Below, piece by piece: positions 20,696 through 36,057 of a stretch of DNA of 64,000 nt. Position 1 is the stretch's first letter, and every line of letters begins with the position of its first letter. The DNA is taken from assembly GCA_000244995.1 (NCBI GenBank), contig CM001438.1, positions 1,852,921 through 1,916,920 of the forward strand, read 5' to 3'. A program made the position numbers and the translations under genes. The notes under the pieces are model-generated. The model was not told where the DNA came from. It ran no database searches and saw only the letters and a list, made by a program, of their open reading frames with translations. The stretch comes from Burkholderiales bacterium JOSHI_001 (GTDB taxonomy: Bacteria > Pseudomonadota > Gammaproteobacteria > Burkholderiales > Burkholderiaceae_C).

Positions 20696-23095
20696 ATGCA
20701 CCACGCCGCCGAATCCGATGGGCCTGCCCATCCCCCACCCGCCCCCGGCGCCCTGCTGCACAGGCTGAACCCCGAGCAACTGGCCGCGGTGACGTTGCCG
20801 CCCGAGCCCGCACTCATCCTGGCCGGCGCCGGTTCCGGCAAGACCCGGGTGCTGACCACGCGCATCGCCTGGCTGATGTCCACCGGGCAGGTGTCGCCCG
20901 GCGGGCTGATGGCCGTCACCTTCACCAACAAGGCGGCCAAGGAAATGTTGACGCGCCTGTCGGCCATGCTGCCCATCGCCGTTCGCGGCATGTGGATAGG
21001 CACCTTCCACGGCCTGTGCAACCGCTTCCTGCGCGCCCACTGGAAGCTGGCCGGGCTGCCGCAGGGTTTCCAGATCCTGGACAGCGGCGACCAGCTGTCG
21101 GCGGTGAAGCGGGTGATCAAGGCCCTGAACGTCGATGAAGAGCGCTTCCCGCCGAAACAGGTCGCCTGGTACATCAGCGGCGCCAAGGACGGCGGCCAGC
21201 GCCCGCGCGACATCGCCATCGACGACCCGCACACGCGCAAGATGGTGGACATCTGGCAGGCCTACGAAGACCAGTGCCAGCGCGAAGGCGTGGTGGACTT
21301 TGCCGAGCTGATGCTGCGCACCTACGAACTGCTGCGCGACAACGACGCGGTGCGCGACCACTACCAGCGGCGCTTCCGCCACGTGCTGGTGGACGAGTTC
21401 CAGGACACCAACAAGCTGCAGTACCTGTGGCTGAAGATGTTCGCACCACCGGGCCGCGGGCAAGGCGTGTTCGCCGTGGGCGACGACGACCAGAGCATCT
21501 ACGCCTTCCGCGGCGCGCAGGTGGGCAACATGGCCGATTTCGAGCGTGAATACGCGGTGCGCCACATGATCAAGCTGGAGCGCAACTACCGCAGCTTCGG
21601 CAACATCCTGGACAGCGCGAATGCGCTGATCGCGCACAACAGCCGCCGCCTGGGCAAGAACCTGCGCACCGAAGCCGGACCGGGCGAACCCGTGCGGGTG
21701 ATGGAAGCCACCAGCGACTACGCCGAAGCGCAGTGGCTGCTGGAAGAAGCGCAACAGCTGCACCGCGCCGGCATGCCGCGCAGCCAGACCGCGGTGCTGT
21801 ACCGCAGCAATGCGCAAAGCCGCGTGCTGGAAAGTGCGCTGTTCAACGCCGGCGTGCCCTACAAGGTGTACGGTGGCCTGCGCTTCTTCGAACGCGCCGA
21901 GGTGAAGCACGCCCTGGCCTACCTGCGGCTGATCGAGAACCCGAACGACGACACCAGCTTCCTGCGCGTGGTGAACTTCCCCACCCGTGGCATCGGCGCG
22001 CGTTCCGTGGAATTGCTGCAAGACGCCGCGCGCCAAAGTGGCCGCAGCCTGGGCCAAAGCGTGGGTGCGGTGCCCGGCAAGGCCGGTGCCAACCTGGCGG
22101 CCTTCGTGGCGCTGGTGGACGCGATGCGCGAAGGCACGCGCGGGCTGACGCTGCGCGAGATCATCGAACACGTGCTGCACGCCAGCGGCCTGCTGGACTT
22201 CTACCGCACCGAAAAGGAAGGCGCCGAGCGCATCGAGAACCTGGAAGAACTGGTGAACGCGGCCGAAGGCTTCGTGACCCAGGAAGGTTTCGGCAAGGAC
22301 GCGGTGGCGCTGCCGGTGGACGAGGTGGCCGGCGCCATCGCGGCCGGTGCGCCCAACGCGGTGGCGGCGGTGGACCTGACCCCGGACGCCGAAACCGGCG
22401 AGATCATGTCGCCGCTGGCCGCCTTCCTGACCCACGCGTCGCTGGAAGCCGGCGACAACCAGGCCCAGGCGGGCCAGGATGCGGTGCAACTGATGACGGT
22501 GCACGCGGCCAAGGGCCTGGAATTCGACGCAGTGTTCATCACCGGGCTGGAAGAGGGCCTGTTCCCACACGAGAACTCGGTGGCCGACGGCGACGGGTTG
22601 GAAGAAGAACGCCGCCTGATGTACGTGGCCATCACCCGCGCGCGCCAGCGCCTTTACATCAGCTTTTCCCAAACCCGCATGTTGCACGGCCAGACGCGCT
22701 ACAACGTGAAAAGCCGCTTCATGGACGAACTGCCCGAGGCCGCGCTGAAGTGGCTGACGCCGCGCAACCAGGGTTTTGGTTCGGGTTATGCGCGTGAGTA
22801 CCAGAACGCCTGGGCGCGCGGCTCGGGCCTCTCCGGCATCGTGGGCGCGGGCCGGGTGGACAAGGACACCATGCCACCCGCGCCGCCGGTGCCGGCGGCC
22901 ATGTCCCAGCGCGCCGCGGCCCAGGCCGGGCACGGCCTGCGTTCGGGCCAAAGCGTGTTCCACACCAAGTTCGGCGAAGGCGTGGTGCTGACCCTGGAAG
23001 GCAACGGCGCCGACGCCCGCGCCCAGGTGCGCTTCGGCCGCCACGGGGTGAAGTGGCTGGCGCTGTCGGTGGCGAAGTTGACGCCGGTGGATTGA
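20696..23095 (+). CDS. uvrD: ATP-dependent DNA helicase UvrD/PcrA (helicase II)
   Basis: 3'-5' superfamily 1 helicase for mismatch and nucleotide excision repair. The 799-residue product shows Walker A AGAGSGKT (near 46), TFTNKAAKEM, motif II VDEFQDTN, motif III DDDQSIYAFRGA, motif IV LERNYRS, motif V TVHAAKGLEFDAVFITGLEE, and motif VI LMYVAITRARQRLYIS. The C-terminus (GEGVVLTLEGNGADARAQV) is the Tudor-like UvrD/PcrA tail that binds RNA polymerase. It is convergent with upp, with 24 bases between the stops. Confidence 0.95.
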   Translation: MHHAAESDGPAHPPPAPGALLHRLNPEQLAAVTLPPEPALILAGAGSGKTRVLTTRIAWLMSTGQVSPGGLMAVTFTNKAAKEMLTRLSAMLPIAVRGMWIGTFHGLCNRFLRAHWKLAGLPQGFQILDSGDQLSAVKRVIKALNVDEERFPPKQVAWYISGAKDGGQRPRDIAIDDPHTRKMVDIWQAYEDQCQREGVVDFAELMLRTYELLRDNDAVRDHYQRRFRHVLVDEFQDTNKLQYLWLKMFAPPGRGQGVFAVGDDDQSIYAFRGAQVGNMADFEREYAVRHMIKLERNYRSFGNILDSANALIAHNSRRLGKNLRTEAGPGEPVRVMEATSDYAEAQWLLEEAQQLHRAGMPRSQTAVLYRSNAQSRVLESALFNAGVPYKVYGGLRFFERAEVKHALAYLRLIENPNDDTSFLRVVNFPTRGIGARSVELLQDAARQSGRSLGQSVGAVPGKAGANLAAFVALVDAMREGTRGLTLREIIEHVLHASGLLDFYRTEKEGAERIENLEELVNAAEGFVTQEGFGKDAVALPVDEVAGAIAAGAPNAVAAVDLTPDAETGEIMSPLAAFLTHASLEAGDNQAQAGQDAVQLMTVHAAKGLEFDAVFITGLEEGLFPHENSVADGDGLEEERRLMYVAITRARQRLYISFSQTRMLHGQTRYNVKSRFMDELPEAALKWLTPRNQGFGSGYAREYQNAWARGSGLSGIVGAGRVDKDTMPPAPPVPAAMSQRAAAQAGHGLRSGQSVFHTKFGEGVVLTLEGNGADARAQVRFGRHGVKWLALSVAKLTPVD

Positions 23096-24926
<1,831 letters not shown>

Positions 24927-24934
24927 CGCCGGGT

Positions 24935-26126
24935 TCAGAACACCGTACCGTCGCTGAGGATGCTGACCGGTGGTGCACCGCCCGGGCGCTTCTCGGCGGC
25001 GATCTGCCGGCCCGCGGCCCAGGTGCCGCCTTCCAGGATGCAGGCCAGGGGCAACGCGACGGCGTCCGGGCCCAGCGCTTGCCGCACCTGGGCGGCCAGG
25101 TCGTCCAGCAGCGCCACGGTCAGCGCGCGCCAGGTCACCACCCATTCGTCGGCCGGGGTGCGCGCGGTGGCGGCGAAGCCGGCGTCGCGCGGCAGCAGCA
25201 CGCCGGCGTCGATCAGCAGGCCGCCGTTGCGGTACTCGGGCAGGCCGGTCAAAGCGTCCAGGCCGGTGACCGGCACGCCGGCCCATTCGAAGGGCTCCAG
25301 CAGCGAATAGCCCAGCCACTGCGACAGCTTGTGGAAGGGTACCCAGCCGTCGGCGCCGGCCTGCGGGTGCGGCCACACATCGCCCAGCGGTATGCCTTGC
25401 AGCCACTGGCCGCTGGGCCAGATGGCGCTGAAGTGATTCAGCAAGGCGGCCAGGATGGCGCTGGCGGTCACCGGCGCGTTGGCCGCCAGTTCGTCGAACA
25501 GCCGGCCGGGCCGTGCCGGTTTGCCTGCGCTGCGCAGTGCCTCGGCCAGGCGGCGCAGCAGCGCGGCGCGGCCTTCCAGCCCCACCAGCGGGTTGTCCGC
25601 CGCCACCTGGAAGACAGTGGCCAATGCGGCGGCGTCCACGCCGGCCAGCGCATCGGCGTCCACCCGGCAAGGCTCGGCCGCATCGCTGGAAAAGCGCCCG
25701 GCCAGGAAGGCGTCGAAGCTGGCCACGGCCAGGCCTTCGGACCGGGTGTAGCGCCGGCCGTCGCTGGCATCCACATAGCCCCAGTCGGGGCCGGCGCCGG
25801 CGTCGAGCAGCACGCTGACCACGGTGAGGTCGATCTGCGCGCGCGCCACCTCGGCCACGCTGCGGCCGGCCAGGGCCGCGTCCAGCCGCGCCTTGCGGTC
25901 CACGCCGCCGGCTTCAAAGTGGCGCCAGCGGCTGTGGTAGGGCACCTTCAGGTCCGGAAAGCGCTGGCGCGTCAGCGTGGCCACGCGCTGCGCCACCGCG
26001 GGCAGCGCGCTGCGGTCCACCGTGAAGTGTGGCGACTGGCCGGCCTCGGTCGCCGCCAGCACCGCGCGGCAGCGCTCGCGGATGGTGGCCGGCGTGCGCA
26101 GCCGGCGCACCAATGCGTCCACATCC

Positions 26127-26134
<8 letters not shown>
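24935..26134 (-). CDS. URC4/Urg3 family protein (DUF1688), uracil catabolism
   Basis: The 399-residue product matches the URC4/urg3 family, known from the URC pathway of the yeast Lachancea kluyveri, where URC4 is needed for uracil breakdown. Recognisable parts are the N-terminal RTPATIRERCRAVLAATEAG, VPYHSRWRHFEAGGVDR, WPSGQWLQGIPLGDVWPHP and LPEYRNGGLLIDAGVL. Its chemistry is not settled. It overlaps URC1 by 8 bases and precedes the XRE regulator by 8 bases, so it is tightly coupled to both. No signal peptide is present; it is cytoplasmic. Confidence 0.9.
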
Positions 26135-27395
<1,261 letters not shown>

Positions 27396-27402
27396 GTTGG
27401 TG

Positions 27403-28341
27403 TCACCTCTCTCCAGAACGCCAGGGCTTCATCAGGGCTTGAGGATACGCCGCGCGCCGCGCCGCCACCACCAGCGCCAGGATGGCCATGGCATAGGGCA
27501 GCATCAGGTACAGCTGGTAGGGCAGGGTGATGCCGAACACGCCTCCTCCGGCCTGCTGCAGGCGCAGTTGCAGCGCGTCGAAAAAGGCGAACAGCAGCGC
27601 GCCCAACAGCGCCTTGCCCGGTCGCCAGGACGCGAACACCACCAGGGCCACGCAGACCCAGCCGCGGCCGTTCACCATGTTGAAGTAGAAGGCGTTGAAG
27701 GCCGCCAGCGTGAGGAAGGCACCGGCCACGCCCATCAGCGCCGAGCCGGCCACCACCGCGCCGGTGCGCAGCTTCAGCACCGACAGGCCCTGGGACTGCA
27801 CCGCCGCCGGGTTCTCGCCCACCATGCGCACCGCCAGGCCCAGGGGCGTGCGGTACAGCAGCCAGGCCGAGGCCGGCACCAGGGCCAGCGCCAGCAGGGT
27901 GAGCGGGGTCGTCGCGCCCAGGACCGGCAGCGGCAGCCAGGCGCTCATGTCGGTGAAGGGGGTGATGGTGGGCGGGCTGTCCACCTTCGGAAAACTCACC
28001 CGGTAGGCGAAGCTGGCCAGGCTGGTGGCCAGCAGGGTGAGCGCCAGGCCGGCCACGTGCTGGCTCAGGCCCAGCAGAACGGTCAGGCCTGCGTGCAACA
28101 GGCCGCAGCCCGCCCCGGTCAGCGCAGCCACCAACACGCCGGTCCACAAGCCCGCACCGGCATGCACCGTGGCCCAGCCGGCGAAGGCGCCCGCGACCAT
28201 GATGCCCTCGATGCCCAGGTTCAGCACCCCGGCGCGTTCGCACCACAGCACACCCAGCGTGCCGATGACCAGCGGCGTGGCGATGCGCAGCACCGCCACC
28301 CAGAAGGGCGCGGACAGCACCAATTCGAGTGTCTCAGTCAT
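27403..28341 (-). CDS. Nucleoside/nucleobase-type ABC transporter permease (second)
   Basis: The 312-residue hydrophobic permease belongs to the BPD_transp_2 family found with BMP binding proteins (YufQ-like). Features are CERAGVLNLGIEGIMVAGAF near the N-terminus and RMVGENPAAVQSQGL in the coupling region. It overlaps the first permease by 8 bases and lies 7 bases before URC1. With URC1, URC4 and upp downstream, the likely cargo is uracil, uridine or a related pyrimidine; this is inference. Confidence 0.9.
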   Translation of the reverse strand: MTETLELVLSAPFWVAVLRIATPLVIGTLGVLWCERAGVLNLGIEGIMVAGAFAGWATVHAGAGLWTGVLVAALTGAGCGLLHAGLTVLLGLSQHVAGLALTLLATSLASFAYRVSFPKVDSPPTITPFTDMSAWLPLPVLGATTPLTLLALALVPASAWLLYRTPLGLAVRMVGENPAAVQSQGLSVLKLRTGAVVAGSALMGVAGAFLTLAAFNAFYFNMVNGRGWVCVALVVFASWRPGKALLGALLFAFFDALQLRLQQAGGGVFGITLPYQLYLMLPYAMAILALVVAARRAAYPQALMKPWRSGER

Positions 28342-29500
28342 TGGGTGCGGTGTGCGACGGGCGGGCGGGCCGAGCGCCGGGCCGCTCCCAAGCCGGCCCG
28401 GATCCCCTCGGGGGGTCGTCGAACGTATCCGTTCGACGAGGGGTCCACACCAGCCGGTACTGCGTCCAGAGTGTGGCCACCAGCATGGCCACCAGGGCCA
28501 GGGCCACGATCACGTCGGCGATGTAGGTGGGCACGGCCACCGCGCGGCTCATGCTGTCGGCGCCCACCAGCATGCCGGCCACGAAGACCGCCGCGGCCAC
28601 CACGCCCAGCGGGTTCAGCGCCGCCAGCATGGCGATGACGATGCCGCTGCTGCCGTAGCCCGGGCTCATGTCCAGCGTGAGGTAGCCGCTGCGCCCGGCC
28701 ACCTCCACCGCGCCGGCCAGGCCGGCCAGCGCCCCCGACACGCAGGCCACCTGCAGCGCCGTGGCTGCCACCGGCAGTCCGGCAAAGCCGGCGGCGCGCG
28801 CGTTGGCACCGACAGCGCGCACGCGCAGGCCCCACACGCTGTGGCGCAGCACCAGCTGCAAAGCCAAGGCCAGGCCCAGCGCCAGCAGCAGCCCGGTGTG
28901 CACGCGGCTGCGCTCCAGCAGCTTGTCCAGTTGCAGCGCGTCGCCAAGGGCCACGCTCTGCGGCCAGCCCATGGCCGTGGGGTCCTTCATGGGACCGTCC
29001 AGCATGGCGCTGACGAACAGCAGCACGATGAAGTTCAGCAGCAGCGTGGTCACCACCTCGTCCACGCCCAGGCGCGCCTTCAACCAGGCCGGGCCCAGCA
29101 GCAGCAGCGCGCCGGCAGCCATGGCCGCGGCGATCATCAGCGGGAACAGCAGGGCGGGTGGCAGGTTGAAGCCGGTGCCGCCATGCAGCCCGCCCACCGC
29201 CACGGCCGCCAGCGCGCCGGCGTACAGCTGCCCTTCGGCGCCGATGTTGTACAGGTGGGCGCGAAAGGCCACCGCCGCCGCCAGGCCGGTGAGGATGAGC
29301 GGGGTGGCGCGGGTCAAGGTTTCGGTCAGCGCGAAGCGCGAACCGAAGCCACCCTGCAGCAGCAGCGCATAAGCGCGGCCCACCGGCGCGCCGGCCCAGG
29401 CCACCAGCAGCGAACTGAACACCAGGGTGGCCGCCAGCGCCAGGGCGGGCGCGGCCAGCCACATCCAGGCCGGGGTGGCGTCGCGACGTTCAAGCCGCAT
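28334..29500 (-). CDS. Nucleoside/nucleobase-type ABC transporter permease (first)
   Basis: A 388-residue permease of the YufP-like type with about eight to ten membrane helices and the family stretch YNIGAEGQLYAGALAAVAVG near 85-104. The membrane part ends at about residue 350. The final 35 residues (from WTPRRTDTFDD to the end) are charged and Pro/Arg-rich and are encoded partly by a perfect inverted repeat at 28416-28439, so the tail looks like a recent extension. It overlaps the ATPase gene by 11 bases and the second permease by 8. Confidence 0.9.
   Translation of the reverse strand: MRLERRDATPAWMWLAAPALALAATLVFSSLLVAWAGAPVGRAYALLLQGGFGSRFALTETLTRATPLILTGLAAAVAFRAHLYNIGAEGQLYAGALAAVAVGGLHGGTGFNLPPALLFPLMIAAAMAAGALLLLGPAWLKARLGVDEVVTTLLLNFIVLLFVSAMLDGPMKDPTAMGWPQSVALGDALQLDKLLERSRVHTGLLLALGLALALQLVLRHSVWGLRVRAVGANARAAGFAGLPVAATALQVACVSGALAGLAGAVEVAGRSGYLTLDMSPGYGSSGIVIAMLAALNPLGVVAAAVFVAGMLVGADSMSRAVAVPTYIADVIVALALVAMLVATLWTQYRLVWTPRRTDTFDDPPRGSGPAWERPGARPARPSHTAPND
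28416..28439. repeat. Perfect 10-bp inverted repeat inside a permease C-terminal extension
   Basis: TCGTCGAACG and CGTTCGACGA are exact reverse complements separated by TATC. GC-rich flanks (CCCCTCGGGGGG on the left, AGGGGTCC on the right) partly extend the symmetry. It lies in the part of the first permease gene that codes for a non-conserved tail. The form suggests a REP-like dispersed palindrome or an mRNA hairpin between operon genes. Confidence 0.6.
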
Positions 29501-31076
29501 GGGCTGTCTCTTCGTGCTGGCCGGCCATGGCCAGGCCGATGCTGGCCAGGGTCCATTCAGCGGCGGGCCGGGCGGGCGTGAGCCGGCCGCGGTGCATCAC
29601 CGCGATGCGGTCGGCCAGGGCCAGGATCTCATCCAGGTCTTCGCTGATCAGCAGCAGGGCGCTGCCTTGTTCACAGGCCCGCAGCAGGCGCTGGTGCACC
29701 TGGGCCACCGCGCCCACGTCCAGGCCCCAGGTGGGCTGGTGGGCGACGATGAGTCTGGGCGCGCTGTGGCTGCCTGGGTCCAGCGGGGTGAGCACCCGCC
29801 CCAGGATCAGCTTCTGCATGTTGCCGCCCGAGAGCCGGCGCGCCCGCGTGGCCAGGCCCGCGTGCTGGGTGCCGCGCACGTCGAAGCCGTCCACCACGCG
29901 CTGCGCAAAGGCCTGGGCCGCACCACGCTTCAGCCACCCGGCGCGCGCGAAGGCGGGTTCGGCATGGCGTTCCAGCACCGCGTTTTCCCACAGCGCCATG
30001 TCGCCCACCACGCCGTCGGCCTGGCGGTCCTGCGGAATGCGGGCCACGCCGGCGTGCACCCAGTCACCTGGCCGCGCCGCCAGGGCGCGGCCGGCCAGTT
30101 CCAGGGTGCCGGCGTCCAGTGCGCGGCGGCCGTGCAGCAGGTCGGCCAGGGCGCGCTGGCCATTGCCGGCCACGCCGGCCACCGCCACCACTTCGCCGGC
30201 GTGCAGTGCCAGGTCAACAGCATCCAGTTCGGGCCGCGGCCCGCTGCCGCGCAGCGTGGCGCCGGCCAGGCGCAGCACCTGCGGGCCGGTCGGGCGGGCC
30301 TTGCGCGCCACCGGCGCCACTTCGCGCCCCACCATGGCTTCGGCCAGCAAGGCGGTGTCGGCACCCGCGGTGGGCAGGTCGGCCACCAGCCGGCCGGCGC
30401 GCAGCACCGCCACGCGGTGGGCCACCGCCAACACCTCGTCGAGCTTGTGGCTGATGAAGACGATGGCCAGCCCGGCCGCGACCAACTGCTTCAAGGTGGC
30501 GAACAGCGAGGCCACCTCGGGCGGCGTGAGCACCGCCGTGGGCTCGTCCAGGATCAGGATGCGGGTGGGTTGGTCCCGTTCGCCGCCCAGGCTGCCGCTG
30601 ACCAGGGCCTTGAGAATTTCCACCCGCTGGCGTTCGCCCACGCTCAGGTCGCCCACCCGCGCGTCGGGCTGCACCGCCAGGCCGAAGCGCTGCGCCGCGT
30701 CCAGCAGATGTGCGCGAGCCTCGGTGCGCCGCGAGCGCAGGCGCCACAGCGGCTCGGTGCCCAGCATCACGTTGTCCAGCACGCTCAGGTTGTCGGCCAG
30801 GGTGAAGTGCTGGTGCACCATGCCAATGCCCGCGGCGCGTGCGGCGCGGGGTGAACCCGGCGGCAGTGCCTGCCCGAACACGCGGATGTGGCCGGCGTCG
30901 GCGCTGTAGTGGCCGAACAGGATGGACACCAGGGTGCTCTTGCCGGCGCCGTTTTCGCCCAGCAGCGCCAGCACCTCGCCGCGCGCCAGCGAAAGCGAAA
31001 TGCCGTCATTGGCCACCAAGGCGCCGAAGCGCTTGGTGATGCCCGACAACTGCAGCGCCGGGGGGTCGCTGGCCAC
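29490..31076 (-). CDS. ABC transporter ATP-binding protein with two nucleotide-binding domains
   Basis: A 528-residue duplicated ATPase of the sugar/nucleoside (CUT2/BMP) type. The first half has intact Walker A GENGAGKST (near 40), signature LSVGERQRVEIL and Walker B ILILDEPTAVLTP. The second half has the degenerate loop GVAGNGQRA, signature LSGGNMQKLILGRVL and AHQPTWGLD, the pattern normal for this family, in which one site hydrolyses ATP. It drives the two permeases encoded next to it and is fed by the BMP binding protein. It starts 8 bases after the binding-protein gene. Confidence 0.92.
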   Translation of the reverse strand: MASDPPALQLSGITKRFGALVANDGISLSLARGEVLALLGENGAGKSTLVSILFGHYSADAGHIRVFGQALPPGSPRAARAAGIGMVHQHFTLADNLSVLDNVMLGTEPLWRLRSRRTEARAHLLDAAQRFGLAVQPDARVGDLSVGERQRVEILKALVSGSLGGERDQPTRILILDEPTAVLTPPEVASLFATLKQLVAAGLAIVFISHKLDEVLAVAHRVAVLRAGRLVADLPTAGADTALLAEAMVGREVAPVARKARPTGPQVLRLAGATLRGSGPRPELDAVDLALHAGEVVAVAGVAGNGQRALADLLHGRRALDAGTLELAGRALAARPGDWVHAGVARIPQDRQADGVVGDMALWENAVLERHAEPAFARAGWLKRGAAQAFAQRVVDGFDVRGTQHAGLATRARRLSGGNMQKLILGRVLTPLDPGSHSAPRLIVAHQPTWGLDVGAVAQVHQRLLRACEQGSALLLISEDLDEILALADRIAVMHRGRLTPARPAAEWTLASIGLAMAGQHEETAHAA

Positions 31077-31084
31077 GCCGGCCC

Positions 31085-32086
31085 TTACTTGGCGCTGGGC
31101 TTGGGCTGGTTGTCGTCGATGGCCACCTTGAACTTGCCGGTCATGATGGCTTCCTGTTTCGCGCGCACCTTGGCCATCAGATCGGCCGGCACGCGCTTTT
31201 CGAACGTGCCCAGTGGCGCCAGTTCACCGCCGCGCACGGCCATGTAGGAGTACTTGCCGTAGTCGTCGGCCTTGAACTGGCCGCTCTTGACGTTCTTCAG
31301 CGCCGCGTCGATGGTGGTTTCCATGTGCCACAGCGCGCTGGCCACCACGGTGTCGGGGTACTTGTCCTGGGTGTTGATCACGTTGCCGATGGACAGCACC
31401 TTGCGTTCCTTGGCCGCGTCGCTGACACCAAAGCGCTCGGCGTACATCACGTCGGCGCCCTTGTCGATCATGGCGAAGGCGGCTTCCTTGGCCTTGGGCG
31501 GGTCGAACCAGCTGTTGATGAAGCTGACCATGAATTCGGCCTTGGGGTTGACCTCGCGCGCGCCGGCCATGAAGGCGTTCATCAGGCGGTTCACTTCGGG
31601 GATGGGGAAGCCGCCCACCATGCCGATCTTGCCGCTCTTGCTGACGCCCGCGGCGATCATGCCGGTGAGGTAGCTGGGCTCGTGGATGTAGTTGTCGAAC
31701 ACGGAAAAGTTCGGCTCCTGTGGCTTGCCCGAACTGCCCATCAGGAAGCTGACCTTGGGGTAGTCCTTGGCCACCTTGCGCGCGGCGGCCTCCACCGCGA
31801 AGCTTTCGCCCACGATGAGGGTGTTGCCCTTTTCGGCGTACTGGCGCATGACGCGTTCGTAGTCGGCGTTGGCCACGTTCTCGCTGAATTCGTAGTCGAT
31901 CTCGCCGCGCGCCACCGCGCCCTTCAAGGCCTTGTCGATGCGGCTGACCCATTGTTGTTCCACCGGCACGGTGTAGATGGCGGCCACCTTGATGCGAGCA
32001 GACTGGGCCAGCACAGGCCCGGCGCTGGCCAGCCACGCGGCGGCGGACAGGGCGCAAAGTAGCAGGCGGCGATGGGGATGACGCAT
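31085..32086 (-). CDS. BMP-family ABC transporter substrate-binding protein
   Basis: First gene of the seven-gene operon. The 333-residue product has a signal peptide (residues 1-28, ending VLAQ) followed by a BMP (basic membrane protein/Med) domain: IKVAAIYTVPVEQQWVSRID, SFLMGSSGKPQEPNFSVFDN, and SGKIGMVGGFPIPEVNRLMN. Homologues bind nucleosides or other small aromatic cargo. With the URC genes the cargo is probably a pyrimidine nucleobase or nucleoside, although related proteins bind purines or autoinducer-like compounds. ATG 32086 is preceded by AGGAG 10 bases upstream. The 195 bases between this gene and the divergent DUF898 gene must hold both promoters; I see no clear boxes. Confidence 0.9.
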   Translation of the reverse strand: MRHPHRRLLLCALSAAAWLASAGPVLAQSARIKVAAIYTVPVEQQWVSRIDKALKGAVARGEIDYEFSENVANADYERVMRQYAEKGNTLIVGESFAVEAAARKVAKDYPKVSFLMGSSGKPQEPNFSVFDNYIHEPSYLTGMIAAGVSKSGKIGMVGGFPIPEVNRLMNAFMAGAREVNPKAEFMVSFINSWFDPPKAKEAAFAMIDKGADVMYAERFGVSDAAKERKVLSIGNVINTQDKYPDTVVASALWHMETTIDAALKNVKSGQFKADDYGKYSYMAVRGGELAPLGTFEKRVPADLMAKVRAKQEAIMTGKFKVAIDDNQPKPSAK

Positions 32087-32281
32087 GGGAAGAACTCCTG
32101 GATTCGGTGGAAGGCAACAAAGGGTATCAGGGTCTGCCCCTCCCCCTCTGTGGGGGGACTGGGGAGCTCTCTCCAACTAGCCAAAAGCATGCCTGCACGG
32201 CACTAGACTGGGCGTTGCATTGGAGCCAGGGGGGCCGGGCGCCAACCGCGAAAATGATCGGACTCGGGTTCGGGAGGCCCC

Positions 32282-33480
32282 ATGGAATTTCACGACACCA
32301 TCCCCACCGACTTCTCGGTGGACAGCCGCATGCAGGAACCTCTGGTGCAGCGGCTGGAGGTGGCCTTCACCGGGTCGGGCAGCGAGTACTTCCGCATCTG
32401 GATCGTCAACCTGCTGCTCAGCATCGTCACGCTGACGCTGTACACCCCCTTTGCGCGGGCGCGCCGGCTGGCCTATTTCTATGCCAACACCCGCGTGGGT
32501 GGGCATGCACTGGGTTTCCACGGCAACCCCTGGAAGATGCTGCGCGGCTACCTGCTGGTGGCGGGCCTGGGTGCGGCCTACGCCGTGGCGCTGCGCCTGG
32601 CGCCCTTGGCCGCCGGCGCGGCGGTGCTGCTGTTTGCGGCGCTGTGGCCGGCGTTGTGGCGCGCGTCCCTGCAATTCCGGCTGGGCAACACCAGCTGGCG
32701 CGGCCTGCGCTTTGCCTTTGACGGCGACCTGGCCAGCGCCTATCGGGCGGTGCTGCCCATCTACCTGCCTGCGGCGGTGGTGATGGCGGTGCTGGCGGCC
32801 CTGCCGGCAGCCGAACCCGGCCAGCAGGCGGGCCTGCCTGGCGCGTTGGCGGCGCTGGTCGGCCTGCTGGGCCTGCTGGCCCCGCTGCTGTACCCCCTGG
32901 GGCTGGCCTGGATGAAGCGCTACCAGCACGGTGGCTTCCGCTATGCCAGCGAGGCCACCCGGCTGGATGCCGGGGCCGGCACCTTCTACCTCATCGCCCT
33001 GAATACCGTTCTGGTGGCGGTGGCCGGTTTTGCGCTGGGCTTGGCGCTGCTGTGGCTGATGGGCAGCGACGTGGCGAAGCTCGGCCTGCCGCAGCGGGCG
33101 CCGTCAATGCTGGGCATGCTGCTGACGCTGGCGCTGGTGGCTGCGGTCTACCTGCTGATGTTTGCGCTGGTGTGGCCTTACTACACGGTGCAGTTGCAGA
33201 ACCGGGTGTGGAACGCCACCGTGTCGCACCGCCTGAAGTTCGAGAGCGATCTGCGCTTCGTGCCCTACATGGCTTTGTCGGCGCTGAACTTCGGGCTCAC
33301 CCTGTTCACACTCGGCTTGTACCGGCCGTTTGCCGCGGTGGCAGCGGCCCGCATGCGTGTGGAAGCCATCTCGGTGCAGGTGCGCGGTGATGTGGACGGC
33401 TGGTTGGCGCGGGCCCAGCAGCAGGCCGCAGGCACCACCGGCGACGCGGCGGGCGATTTCTTCGGCATCGACCTCGGGCT

Positions 33481-33484
<4 letters not shown>
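32282..33484 (+). CDS. DUF898 (YjgN-like) inner-membrane protein
   Basis: The 400-residue membrane protein has the DUF898/YjgN arrangement of about eight hydrophobic segments with the repeated motif YFRIWIVNLLLSIVTLTLYTP, then FARARRLAYFYANTRVGGHA near the N-terminus, echoed by YMALSALNFGLTLFTLGLYR near the C-terminus. The function of the family is unknown. It overlaps the M48 protease gene by 4 bases (GTGA), so the two are translated together, as often seen for this pair. Confidence 0.88.
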
Positions 33485-36020
<2,536 letters not shown>

Positions 36021-36035
36021 CGGGCACGCTCCTGT

Positions 36036-36052
36036 CCACGCCGGGGGCGTGG
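36036..36052. terminator. Hairpin between the convergent purB and PaiB-like genes
   Basis: CCACGCC and GGCGTGG form a perfect 7-bp stem around GGG. It lies between two stop codons that face each other. There is no T tract on either strand, so intrinsic termination would be weak; it may only stabilise 3' ends. Confidence 0.35.
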
Positions 36053-36057
36053 CGCCT

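Noticed and set aside
20462-23044. An 860-codon open frame antisense to uvrD
   Set aside because: Same low-complexity composition as other antisense frames; uvrD carries all helicase motifs.
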